A stretch of 16,750 bases of DNA from Candidatus Omnitrophota bacterium (GTDB taxonomy: Bacteria; Omnitrophota; Gorgyraeia; Duberdicusellales; 4484-171). Below the pieces are notes generated by a model. The model did no database searches, was not told where the DNA came from, and was given only the letters and a program-made list of their open reading frames with translations. Location of the stretch: assembly GCA_016939345.1 (NCBI GenBank), contig JAFGHG010000054.1:1-16750 (forward strand). The letters run 5' to 3'. The position numbers and the translations under genes are program-made. Of this stretch, positions 12,001-16,750 are shown in pieces (position 1 is the first letter of the stretch; every line of letters starts with the position of its first letter).

Positions 12001-15000
12001 TTTCCAGAGCCATTTGAGCAGACAATAACCTCAATATAATATTCAGGATGTTGTTTGCGGAATTTATTTAAATCAGCTGTCATATGTTTAAACCAGGCTG
12101 GGAGCTTTTCCGCGCCATCTGAAACCGGTAACAAAACAAATAAGGCTTTTTGAGCGGTTATAGGGCGCAAGCTGTAATTTCTTTGGGTTTTAGACAATCT
12201 TTTAAGCTGGATCAGCCAATCCTGGTTTTCGGCGGTTATTCCTGCATCTTGGGCCTGTTCAACTGAAGCTAAAAATACATTTAAAGCCTGTGGATCTGCG
12301 GCTATAAAGGAATCTATTAAATCATGGACATCATGATGAGCAAGCAAACGATGAAGCAATTCTTCAGCTATTGTAATGGTTGCAATAACCGGCGGAGCTC
12401 TGGTTCTTATGGCGTTATGAATCCTGATCATATTCGGGCTTGTTGAAGCCTGGCCTATAGTTGCAATACTATTCGTAACTCTTACCGGAATCAATCTGGT
12501 TGTACCGCTTATAGCTCTTCTTAAATCTGAATCAAAATCAAGTAAATCATTTACTAGTGATATTGCTTCTTCAAAATTGTTTGATAAAAATTCAGGAATT
12601 TCCTGCGGGTTTGCTAAAATTATCTGGTCTCTTCTGATGTTAAGCCTTATAGTGAAATCAACATCTTCTAATTGATTTTCTTTCTCAGAAGTATTGACCA
12701 TAAAACGGGAGTTTTGAACTTTAGAATCTAAACCGGCCCTGATAAGCTCTCTTAGGTTAATATTTCCAGGATTACTCCCTCTGTCTTTGGCATCAAACAA
12801 CATACTTATAATTCTGGCCCTGACTCTGTAGCGCTGATCAGACAAAAATAAACCTGAATCCTGGATAAAAGCATTAATAACCGGCGGCACAAATTCACTT
12901 ATAGGTTGCCCCTTGCTAACCAAGGCAATTATGCTCCTTGAAGAAAGCTCCTCAGGAGAAAAGCCTAAGACCTTGACTTTTCCAGCTAATCTGCTAAACC
13001 CGGCACGCTTGAATTCTCTATTGATCTCCTGAGTAATCGCTTTTTTACCTCTTTGAATAAAAGCTATTGTTACATCATCAAAAATAGATTCAATGGCTTT
13101 ATTTCTATCAATATCTGTATAGTATTTTTTATCCAGAAGACCGATAATATTGTCCTGGCCTAAAAGCATATATAAATCCTGGCCCTGATTGTAAAATTTT
13201 CTTGTTGCCCTGGCTTTAGCATATAATGACCAGTGATTGCATATTGCTAAAGAAAAATCTTCCTGCTGGGCAATAGCTTTCAAAGAGGCTACGTAATCTT
13301 CATGTAAAACCCCGCTCCATCCAAGAGATCTGCCATAGGAGGAATTTATAACAAGCACCAGATCATCTAAACCTAATTCTGCTTTAGCAGCTCTGGCTAA
13401 TGTAAGATGCTGATTATGAAACGGCAAGAAACTTCCGGTAAAGACCCCCACTTTAGAGGCAAGTTCTGAACCGGAACTCTTATGAACAAATGTTAACTCT
13501 GAGTCTTCAAGGTTCTCTTCAGGTAAAGATTTCAATTGCCTATGTATAGAATACAATTTTTCAAAGTCGTAAAAATACTCGTTCAGCGCCAGATTTTCTT
13601 CTCTTTTTTTATCTATTCCAACCAGTTCAACCTCTCGTAAATTGGCGTCAAGAATTTCCTTAAAGGATATCTCTGCTGATTTGCAGTCTATAGAAACAAA
13701 CGGCAGCGCAGAAGTGCTGAACTGCTTTGCCTTAGCGTGCCAGTAAGCCTCTTTAATGCCTTTATAGATTACCAGGGTATTTAATGACGAGTCTACAGAG
13801 AACTCCATCCTGATATATGCTTCTATATTTCCTCTTGTCTTGCCGCCGGCATAGTTATCATTTAGAAATACCGCCCTGCCGTTTAAAAATCTATGCCCAT
13901 ATTTCCTGAAAATAATATTCATCACTGGCTTAAGTGGGATCAAAACTTTATGCCCCATAAAGACAACATTGTTAATATTTATTCCCTCATTGATAAACTC
14001 CTTGGCAATCTGCTCAGGATCTCTTTCGAAAATCTGAGCCAAAGAATTAACAAGACAGTTATCGGCTAATGCAACGGCGAACAGGCTCTTAAGATAGCCC
14101 TCGGCTAACTTAATTCTGCCTGCAAGCACTACCTTAAGCAGATTGACCAACTCCTTTTTATGCGATCTGAAATAATCTTTGCTTATTTCTAAAGCTTTCT
14201 CGTGCGAACCGTTTAGTATCTCTGAAATTTCATGCCTGAATAAGTCGAAAATTACACTTTCGTCTTGATTAAAAGCAGCATAGGAAATTTCGATTTCTGC
14301 GGACAACACCGCCTGCTGATCATCTCGTTCAGTAATTACCCCTAGATGGGTCATGTTATGGGCAAGATGCTGTGATGACCTTGTTCTTGGGGTCAAGATA
14401 AGATCAATCCTAATCTCTGGCAATCCTTGATCTAACTGGATTAAAAAATTGCCCAAAAAGGTTTTTACTTTGTCAGCTATTTCGGCTAATTCATAACGCG
14501 AGCCATCTAAATTTGTAACCTTCCAATGCAAAATTTCTCTATTTTTTAAAGCAGTCTTTATCTTTACTTCAGGCAAATAACTCGATACTGTTAATGCACT
14601 ACCGGGATAATTACCGTAGACAATACTGGAAGCAGTGGATTTACCAGCCCGATCCCGGAAAGACTGCTCAACCAGGCCAAGCCACCATACAACCACGAAT
14701 AATACAATGATTGTAAAATCTAATGATATTGCATAATTTGAATCAAAAAACTCTGACCCCAAAGGAAATTCCAGCAAGGCAGCCTCTAGTTCTCTAGCTG
14801 TCTTTGATTTTATTTTTCCTAATCTATCGAATAACCCGTTCTTTCTGAAATAATCGTGCAGTATGCAACCCTCATAACAATAAGCATTATTAAAAACAAT
14901 GGATGGGCCGTTATAGCGTCTATCACTCTTTCTATATCTATTAGCTTCCTTCATTATTCTTGTCCAATCATCTAGAGTCTTTTCAAGAGGATAACTCCTA

Positions 15001-16750
15001 TGTATTTCATTTCTTATGGCAACTCTCATTAGGCTTAACAGCTCAGGAGATAGGTGTTTATTCTGGCCAGATAAAAATATCCCGGATTCAGCTAACACCT
15101 CAATCCATAAAATATCATCGCGCTCAACTCCTTTTTCCAATAACTTACCAAGCAAACCAAGCTCCCAAGCAAATAAGCCCTCAACAAACAATACGCCTGA
15201 CCTAGATAAACTAAGGTACTTATTTTCTGACAATGGATGATCTGCAAAAGCCCTTTTTCTTCTTTTAACTGGTATACCGCTTAGCAAATTCGAAATATCA
15301 ACCGCTAACGCCTCCATATCGTAAGCTTCTGGAACATCGCTATTGATGATATGAGCACCGTACATTTCTACAGTTGGTCTCCTTTCAAAAGGTAAATAAT
15401 AATCATCTAGATGTAATATACATCTGTCAGTTGCGTTATAACATGCTGCGATGAAAGTTGTCGAATATGTCTTACCGCTTCCTGATATGCCCTCAATCAA
15501 TACAAGTCGTTTATGCTCGCGCTCAATCACACCAGCAACATAAGAACCTTGGTTTTCTTCGTGTTCAAGCTCAGCAAATATTAACTCGAACTCTAAACCA
15601 TCGTTGATCATCTTAGTTAAAATTCTAGTCTCAAAAGGCAAATCCCCACGTAAACCAATGCGCCTGTTGAATTCTTTTCCTAAAATTTTCCATAATTTTC
15701 TAATCTGACTGATTGTCTTTGGCGGAAGAGCCAAAAGAAAAGGCTTTTTCACATTCTTTCCGTATGTAAATATTAATTCGAAAGCATCTGAGTTTCCTTG
15801 CCATTCTTGTAAATTTTCGTCTCTAAGCCCGACTGGAACCCATTTTAGTTCTTTACTCAAAACCATAATCATCGCAGCATTCAAATCAAACAGGACTGTT
15901 GTTTCTTCTCTCCATCTCTGAAACCATTGGATTGCTGATCTGCGAAAATCATCTAAAATTGCAGCACCCTTAAAATCAATTTCAAATAGATCTTTGTTTG
16001 TCCAAATAAATTTGCTGGCTTCATCCGGAATAACTCGACAGACAATATGATTATTTCTCACGTAGTTAAAAAATTTAACTGTAGCATCGAAATCAAAAGC
16101 AAAATTATGACCCGAAAGAATATGGTTTTTACGTAAAGCACTGCATGGCTCATGAACAAAGCTATAAGCCCCTCCCATAACAAAAATGTCTGAAACATAT
16201 CTATTTAACTCATCTGGAGTTGGTGCGATTTGAACAATATTATTCAATGCTGTCAAACTGCCCAAGGAGAGTAAAGTTACACTTTTATCTTGGTGGCTTA
16301 TAAAATTCCATAGCTCTTGTGATTCGTTTTCTAAGAATATATTTACATCCTCACGCAAGCTTTGACGAAGATATAAATATTGATGCTTAATTAATGGGTC
16401 ATTTCTGGATTCTATGTTGTTTCCGGAATTGACTATAGCTTTCAATTCAACAGCTGGAGAATTAAGCAGGAAATATAAAGCAGCGTAATCATCAGGAAAT
16501 AGACTCATATCAGTAAAGAGTACTAATTGAATAGGTTCTGAAGTTTTTCTTGTCCATAAAATCCTTATAAATAATTTATCTTCGAATCTTAGTATTAAGC
16601 GGTAAACTCCTAGAGATAAAAATATCGTAATCCCTATAACAAACAGGATCAAAGACACCAACTCTACCATATTCTCTTCTTCATAAGCCTGTCTTAAGGC
16701 TGGCCTGTCCTGGGCTTTGCGTATAGCTCCCCATTTATTTTCAAAGGATA
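1..16750 (-). CDS. Internal part of a giant multidomain membrane protein (both ends outside the window)
   Basis: One minus-strand frame is open across the whole window: 5,582 complete codons (16748 down to 3) with no TAA, TAG or TGA seen. A random frame of this length would hold roughly 260 stops. The translation is protein-like throughout, with globular domains bearing family motifs, about eight hydrophobic helices and a long charged coiled coil. Domain order from the N side is nucleoside-hydrolase-like, nucleoside-kinase-like, NadD-like, glycosyltransferase-like, pseudokinase-like, kinase-like, GHKL-like, CofD/YvcK-like, HAD-like, coiled coil. No start codon, ribosome binding site or stop can be assigned; internal Met codons show no clear reason to be starts. 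The overall function is unknown. Giant genes like this are established for Omnitrophota; assignment to that phylum is inference. A misassembly joining separate genes is unlikely because the frame never breaks. Confidence 0.95.
3..155 (-). other. Beginning of a second coiled coil
   Basis: Residues 5532-5582. Heptad-like Leu/Glu/Gln/Ala sequence (for example DLRRNLEQVQSQLEQA and AAKTELEAAKASLEEA) continues to the edge of the window. The rest of the gene lies further left. Confidence 0.8.
156..587 (-). other. Acidic linker and small unassigned domain
   Basis: Residues 5388-5531. After the basic flank of membrane helix 8 comes an acidic, Ala/Ser/Pro/Glu-rich low-complexity linker (for example EEADAAVSADSEAASA). 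A short globular stretch of about 90 residues follows (around 166-435), with alternating beta-like segments such as SIRIKVSVPK. No family recognised. Confidence 0.5.
588..641 (-). other. Transmembrane helix 8
   Basis: Residues 5370-5387 read LTIAFWIIAAIAAIYAGL and are followed by a strongly basic stretch (RINRFIRTRRR), which by the positive-inside rule places the downstream part in the cytoplasm. It ends the long coiled coil. Confidence 0.9.
1581..1661. repeat. 9-bp tandem repeat encoding Ala-Arg-Glu
   Basis: On the + strand TTCCCTAGC occurs seven times without change (1581-1643), followed by two degenerate copies (1644-1661). On the minus strand each unit codes for Ala-Arg-Glu, so the array adds a charged helical run at the start of the coiled coil. 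Identical DNA copies point to recent slippage expansion, and the copy number probably differs between strains. Confidence 0.92.
1666..1693. repeat. Four tandem RTGGACT-type heptamers
   Basis: On the + strand: ATGGACT (1666-1672), GTGGACT (1673-1679), ATCGACT (1680-1686), ATGGACT (1687-1693). Four head-to-tail heptamers with one or two changes each. The unit is not a multiple of three, yet the frame remains open and the array codes for a short Ser/Ile/Asp/Pro spacer just before the Ala-Arg-Glu repeat. It looks like a simple repeat family inserted in coding sequence. Confidence 0.7.
1929..2006 (-). other. Transmembrane helix 7, resembling an internal signal peptide
   Basis: Residues 4915-4940. 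A basic stretch (SRSRK) is followed by a hydrophobic core (VILIPAFLLAILIGQFSIAA, 4916-4935) and then GRADA|CC. This layout matches a signal peptide with an AxA-type cleavage site. It may be an ordinary membrane helix, a true internal cleavage site, or the remnant of a formerly separate exported protein fused into the giant gene. Paired Cys follow (C4941, C4942) and again further on (NYCCNP). Confidence 0.6.
2094..2141 (-). other. Transmembrane helix 6
   Basis: Residues 4870-4885 read IIILVASMIITILALY, followed by RF and then a polar loop. It follows the HAD-like domain. Confidence 0.85.
2550..3683 (-). other. HAD-IIB-like phosphatase domain
   Basis: Residues about 4356-4733. HAD enzymes use a nucleophilic Asp to hydrolyse phosphate esters. 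Motif I is MFDMDGTFT (D4358, D4360). A Ser/Thr motif II equivalent is AVSSGGAVFVW (S4444 region), like the 'xTSNGA' of the Cof/phosphomannomutase group. Motif III may be APLGKGKRIPML (K4636 or K4638). Motif IV is IGFFGDELS (D4698), followed by a GND segment (D4722), like 'xFGDxxNDxxM'. The distance from motif I to motif IV is about 340 residues, longer than usual for this class, so an insertion or an extended cap is likely. The likely substrate is a sugar or nucleotide phosphate, but nothing seen fixes it. It is followed by a membrane helix. Confidence 0.55.
3684..4718 (-). other. Unassigned region between CofD/YvcK-like and HAD-like domains
   Basis: Residues 4011-4355. Not recognised. Begins with SPTPRDIDNLKARG, continues through mixed alpha/beta sequence with a Gly-rich segment (GTVGGRVYGDGQ), and has a Phe/Leu-rich helix (GVIILFQLEKALCFL) that looks buried rather than membrane-spanning. 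It may be partly an extension of the CofD/YvcK-like domain. Confidence 0.4.
4719..5837 (-). other. CofD/YvcK-like domain (UPF0052, gluconeogenesis-factor family)
   Basis: Residues about 3638-4010. YvcK proteins bind UDP-sugars and regulate central carbon and cell-wall metabolism; CofD transfers 2-phospholactate in F420 synthesis. Visible motifs are: IVIGSGGGASVAMSGVV (from residue 3637), the counterpart of 'VVIGGGTGxSxxLxGL'; GVTDNGGASLLNR (D3669, N3670, G3671, G3672), matching 'VTVADDGGSSGRLR'; GGFGDHVRFM (D3694), matching 'PPGDIRNCL'; and LLIFGLGSWATSIGILF (S3904), matching 'xIVLGPGSLYTSILPNL'. KVLITNPV then resembles the following 'KVYICNxM' strand. The order and spacing fit the family. 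Several residues are altered, notably DDGG to DNGG and the first Gly-Gly-Gly, so ligand specificity is uncertain. Confidence 0.8.
5838..7394 (-). other. Long helical region of unknown function
   Basis: Residues 3119-3637, about 520 residues with no family recognised. The composition is helix-rich with many Glu, Ala, Leu and Arg, a polar Asn-rich spacer (RNNNNSRRKR) near 7150, and repeated amphipathic helices. These resemble a TPR/HEAT-type solenoid, although no repeat consensus could be counted by eye. It connects membrane helix 5 to the CofD/YvcK-like domain and may be a scaffold. Confidence 0.45.
7395..7451 (-). other. Transmembrane helix 5
   Basis: Residues 3100-3118 read AILIFLSFTAVIVFLSLYI, followed by RRR, a strong positive flank that suggests the C side lies in the cytoplasm by the positive-inside rule. 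Confidence 0.88.
7620..7982 (-). other. GHKL (histidine-kinase-type) ATPase-like domain
   Basis: Residues about 2923-3043. The GHKL fold binds ATP in histidine kinases, anti-sigma-factor kinases, Hsp90 and MutL. The N box is seen as ASESSINILKHIK (E2939, N2943, H2947), matching 'ELxxNAxKH'. The G1 box is VFAYDNGGGCD (D2983, with the Gly run after it), matching 'DNGxG'. The G2 box is PNGRGIFLS (G3010, G3012), matching 'GxGLGLS'. It ends in GSFRMYSNGMRMDFI, matching the final strands 'GxIxVxSxxGxGTxFxI'. No HisKA dimerisation helix or phospho-acceptor His is clear, so this is closer to an anti-sigma/SpoIIAB-type ATPase or an orphan module than to a complete sensor kinase. It is flanked by membrane helices 4 and 5. 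Confidence 0.6.
8184..8234 (-). other. Transmembrane helix 4
   Basis: Residues 2839-2855 read LLVLATVTLIVLSLILI and are followed by Arg. It is a typical membrane helix preceding the GHKL-like domain. Confidence 0.85.
8281..8475. repeat. GC-rich palindromic insert translated in frame
   Basis: The 80 bases 8281-8360 are about 69% G+C, while the preceding 60 bases (8221-8280) are about 27%. The island carries a perfect 9-bp inverted repeat, AGGGCTGGG at 8283-8291 and CCCAGCCCT at 8352-8360. It also has a hairpin, CCGCTCTG (8453-8460), loop TTTG, CAGGGCGG (8465-8472), with one G-T pair. It is read through as a Pro, Arg, Ala and Ser-rich linker between membrane helices 3 and 4. This looks like a degraded palindromic mobile repeat that entered the gene in frame, comparable to Rickettsia palindromic elements; that origin is inference. 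Confidence 0.6.
8496..8543 (-). other. Transmembrane helix 3
   Basis: Residues 2736-2751 read AALLMLFVFFSWLFQI, followed by a basic segment (LKHIF). It immediately follows the intact kinase-like domain, so that domain is expected to lie at a membrane surface. Confidence 0.8.
8661..9329 (-). other. Protein-kinase-like domain with intact catalytic motifs
   Basis: Residues about 2474-2696. Motifs in order are: WILKITD with a candidate ATP-binding Lys (K2505), followed by a Glu-containing helix (QEHENTNLY); VVEYF as the hinge; IIHRDVFKDNIRM, the catalytic loop (H2582, R2583, D2584, K2587, N2589); and LIDFGLAEEA, the metal-binding DFG (D2602). ARADILCLGRIMYE stands for subdomain IX. The N lobe is short and lacks a clear glycine-rich loop. 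All three core acidic/basic residues of a Ser/Thr or aminoglycoside-type kinase are present, so activity is plausible. It is followed within about 40 residues by a membrane helix, as in bacterial receptor kinases, although here it sits mid-protein. Confidence 0.78.
9330..9689 (-). other. Linker between the two kinase-like domains
   Basis: Residues 2354-2473. A helical, mixed-charge segment with no family signature. It includes a Pro/Glu-rich portion (PDQEQMPELPRA) and a helical stretch that may form part of the C lobe of the first kinase-like domain or a small repeat unit. Confidence 0.4.
9690..10328 (-). other. Protein-kinase-like domain, probably a pseudokinase
   Basis: Residues about 2141-2353. 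The catalytic-loop equivalent is FVHGDLRRPNALL (H2249, D2251, N2256), in which HRD has become HGD, as in several bacterial and small-molecule kinases. The metal-binding DFG is replaced by NPG (FLNPG, N2273, P2274, G2275), losing the essential Asp. Downstream SPEADIFGLGVMLYYGF matches kinase subdomain IX (D-x-(F/W)-x-(L/F)-G). The glycine-rich loop is not evident. The lost DFG Asp argues for a regulatory or scaffold role, perhaps acting on the adjacent kinase-like domain. The tandem arrangement with that domain suggests duplication. Confidence 0.65.
10329..11243 (-). other. Unassigned, mostly helical region before the kinase-like pair
   Basis: Residues 1836-2140, not recognised. The segment starts with Arg-rich helices, has an aromatic stretch (YRYHWFSPVLWLLRWNEW, too polar for a confident membrane helix), and ends with repeated helical segments resembling an alpha-solenoid (for example FAQEAMRRLIQFIDE and VIELIIAIANKGN). 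A small GC-rich hairpin sequence near 10632-10653 is translated within it as a Pro/Arg/Gly-rich turn. Confidence 0.45.
10624..10653. repeat. Small GC-rich hairpin within coding sequence
   Basis: An interrupted hairpin, CCTT (10632-10635), bulge GGA, GCGC (10639-10642), loop GAA, GCGC (10646-10649), AAGG (10650-10653), is preceded by the palindrome CCTCGAGG (10624-10631). It is GC-richer than its surroundings and read in frame as Arg/Pro/Gly-rich sequence. Its origin as a palindromic repeat is tentative. Confidence 0.4.
11244..12152 (-). other. Family-2-like glycosyltransferase (GT-A fold) domain
   Basis: Residues about 1533-1835. GT2 enzymes transfer a sugar from a nucleotide-sugar to an acceptor such as a cell-surface glycan. 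The start, KALFVLLPVSDG, resembles the first GT2 strand ('xVxVxIPxxN'). YYIEVIVCSNGS resembles the second strand with its nucleotide-binding segment. PGAVGKNGATN matches the 'GxxxAxN' loop. LYLHFSDDDAYP (D1659-D1661) matches the DxD metal and nucleotide-sugar motif. NYEDCYLSGFF (E1810, D1811) matches the downstream 'ED' acceptor motif. The domain contains an unusually long stretch between the DDD and ED motifs (about 150 residues). It has no immediate membrane helices of its own. A different Rossmann-like transferase cannot be excluded. Confidence 0.6.
12153..12839 (-). other. Unassigned region between NadD-like and glycosyltransferase-like domains
   Basis: Residues 1304-1532. No family recognised. 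The segment begins with an Arg-rich stretch (YRVRARII) directly after the NadD-like domain. It later holds a hydrophobic beta-rich part, then a helical part containing EELLHRLLAHHDVHDLI (near residues 1455-1475) with five His and several acidic residues. That cluster could bind metal, but no known zinc-peptidase spacing is met. Confidence 0.5.
12840..13451 (-). other. NadD-like nicotinate/nicotinamide-nucleotide adenylyltransferase domain
   Basis: Residues about 1100-1303, matching the roughly 200-residue length of bacterial NadD. These enzymes join NaMN or NMN to AMP to make NaAD or NAD. The N-terminal motif GVFTGSFLPFHNQHLTLA (starting at G1101) matches the family 'GxFGGSFDPxHxGHLxxA', with both nucleotidyl-transfer His residues kept (H1111, H1114). 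A 'LLGQDN' segment corresponds to the family 'IxGxD' strand. At the C end, PEELSSRSII (residues 1266-1274) stands for 'xISSTxIR', with the Arg replaced by Ile. The ending VPPVINAFIQDSGLF matches 'VPxxVxxYIxxxxLY'. The FDP Asp is Leu here and the ISSTxIR Arg is lost, so substrate binding may be changed. Confidence in the fold is high; confidence in activity is moderate. Confidence 0.82.
13452..14669 (-). other. Unassigned region with a HExxE/H motif
   Basis: Residues 694-1099 between membrane helix 2 and the NadD-like domain; I do not recognise a family. The segment looks globular, with mixed alpha and beta composition. Around residues 837-849 it contains RHEISE followed by SHE (H839, E840, E843, H849), in a predicted helix rich in acidic and aromatic residues. 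This spacing resembles some metal-binding helices but is not the classic HExxH of zinc peptidases. The last about 70 residues before the NadD-like domain are charged and probably a linker. No function is proposed. Confidence 0.5.
14670..14717 (-). other. Transmembrane helix 2
   Basis: Residues 678-693 read FTIIVLFVVVWWLGLV, a strongly hydrophobic run with paired Trp near its end. It separates the nucleoside-kinase-like domain from the following unassigned region and the NadD-like domain. If it spans the membrane, these domains may lie on opposite sides unless another helix re-crosses. Confidence 0.85.
14889..15512 (-). other. Uridine-kinase / nucleoside-kinase-like P-loop domain
   Basis: Residues about 413-620. 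Members of the PRK/URK family phosphorylate uridine, cytidine or, in the NRK branch, nicotinamide riboside. A clean Walker A motif GISGSGKT is at residues 420-427 (K426). LHLDDYYLP follows (D448, D449), the counterpart of the 'DDFY' substrate and Mg motif. SDVPEAYDMEAL resembles the family 'DxPxAxDxxxL' segment. GVLFVEGLFAWE (E523) corresponds to the 'VIxxEGxxA' strand, and RVAIRNEIHRSYPLEKTL resembles the LID region with paired Arg. The length of about 200 residues is normal for the family. All key residues appear retained, so this is the domain most likely to be catalytically active. It lies about 100 residues after the nucleoside-hydrolase-like domain. Which nucleoside it uses cannot be told from motifs. 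Confidence 0.85.
15819..16529 (-). other. Nucleoside-hydrolase-like (IUNH) domain
   Basis: Residues about 74-310. This family hydrolyses the N-glycosidic bond of ribonucleosides to give ribose and a free base, using Ca2+ held by an Asp cluster. Visible signatures are: an N-terminal TDMSLFPDDYA stretch (D80, D86, D87) in the place of the family DTDxGxDD motif; LLSLGSLTALNNI (residues 161-171), matching the family 'GPLTNLA' segment; FVMGGAYS (M191, G192, G193), matching the conserved 'VMGG'; HNFAFDFDA (residues 214-222), matching 'EFNxxxDPEA'; and LFDLNAAM (D288), in the position of the C-terminal Ca2+-binding Asp. The first motif carries two extra residues compared with the usual spacing, and the Gly is replaced, so activity is uncertain. 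The domain sits between membrane helix 1 and the kinase-like domain. Confidence 0.8.
16602..16661 (-). other. Transmembrane helix 1
   Basis: Residues 30-49 form an uninterrupted hydrophobic run rich in Leu, Ile, Val and Phe (LVSLILFVIGITIFLSLGVY). It is followed by a basic residue (R50) and preceded by acidic residues. It lies just before the nucleoside-hydrolase-like domain and probably anchors it to a membrane. Topology cannot be fixed because the N-terminal part is missing. Confidence 0.85.

Noticed and set aside
14960..15240. Two overlapping plus-strand ORFs
   Set aside because: They lie antisense to the nucleoside-kinase-like domain and show no independent evidence.
1..16750. Alternative genetic code to explain the long open frame
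   Set aside because: None of TAA, TAG or TGA was found in frame, so no reassignment is needed or supported.
1..16750. Polyketide or peptide synthetase megaenzyme
   Set aside because: No ketosynthase, adenylation, condensation or carrier-protein motifs were seen, and the domain content is of other families.

Overview
The whole window lies inside one giant protein-coding gene on the minus strand. Reading the minus strand in the frame whose codons begin (on + coordinates) at positions divisible by three, I found no TAA, TAG or TGA from the right edge (16748) to the left edge (3). That is 5,582 consecutive sense codons, open at both ends, so neither the start nor the stop of the gene is here. 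Residue numbers below count from the right edge: residue r is the codon whose lowest coordinate is 16746-3(r-1). No RNA gene, promoter, terminator or second gene can be supported.

The protein is a chain of recognisable enzyme-like and signalling-like domains separated by transmembrane helices and unassigned regions. From N to C (right to left) these are: a membrane helix; a nucleoside-hydrolase-like domain; a uridine/nucleoside-kinase-like P-loop domain; a membrane helix; an unassigned region; a NadD-like nucleotidyltransferase; an unassigned region; a family-2-like glycosyltransferase; an unassigned region; a degenerate protein-kinase-like domain; a second kinase-like domain with intact catalytic motifs; two membrane helices separated by a GC-rich palindromic insert; a GHKL (histidine-kinase-type) ATPase-like domain; a membrane helix; a long helical region; a CofD/YvcK-like domain; an unassigned region; a HAD-IIB-like phosphatase domain; two membrane helices, the second resembling a signal peptide; a long coiled coil with a tandem Ala-Arg-Glu repeat; another membrane helix; and the beginning of a further coiled coil.

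The organism is probably an uncultured bacterium with moderately low GC (about 40% by eye). Giant ORFs of this kind, mixing membrane helices, coiled coils and enzyme-like domains, are known from Omnitrophota (OP3) and a few other small or predatory lineages. I suggest Omnitrophota as an inference only; no marker gene is present.

The most interesting functional reading is that nucleoside hydrolase, nucleoside kinase and NMN/NaMN adenylyltransferase modules sit in one polypeptide. Together they could make a nucleoside or NAD salvage line on a membrane-tethered giant protein, joined to kinase-type and ATPase-type regulatory domains. Family assignments rest on motifs read by eye; the combined role is inference.
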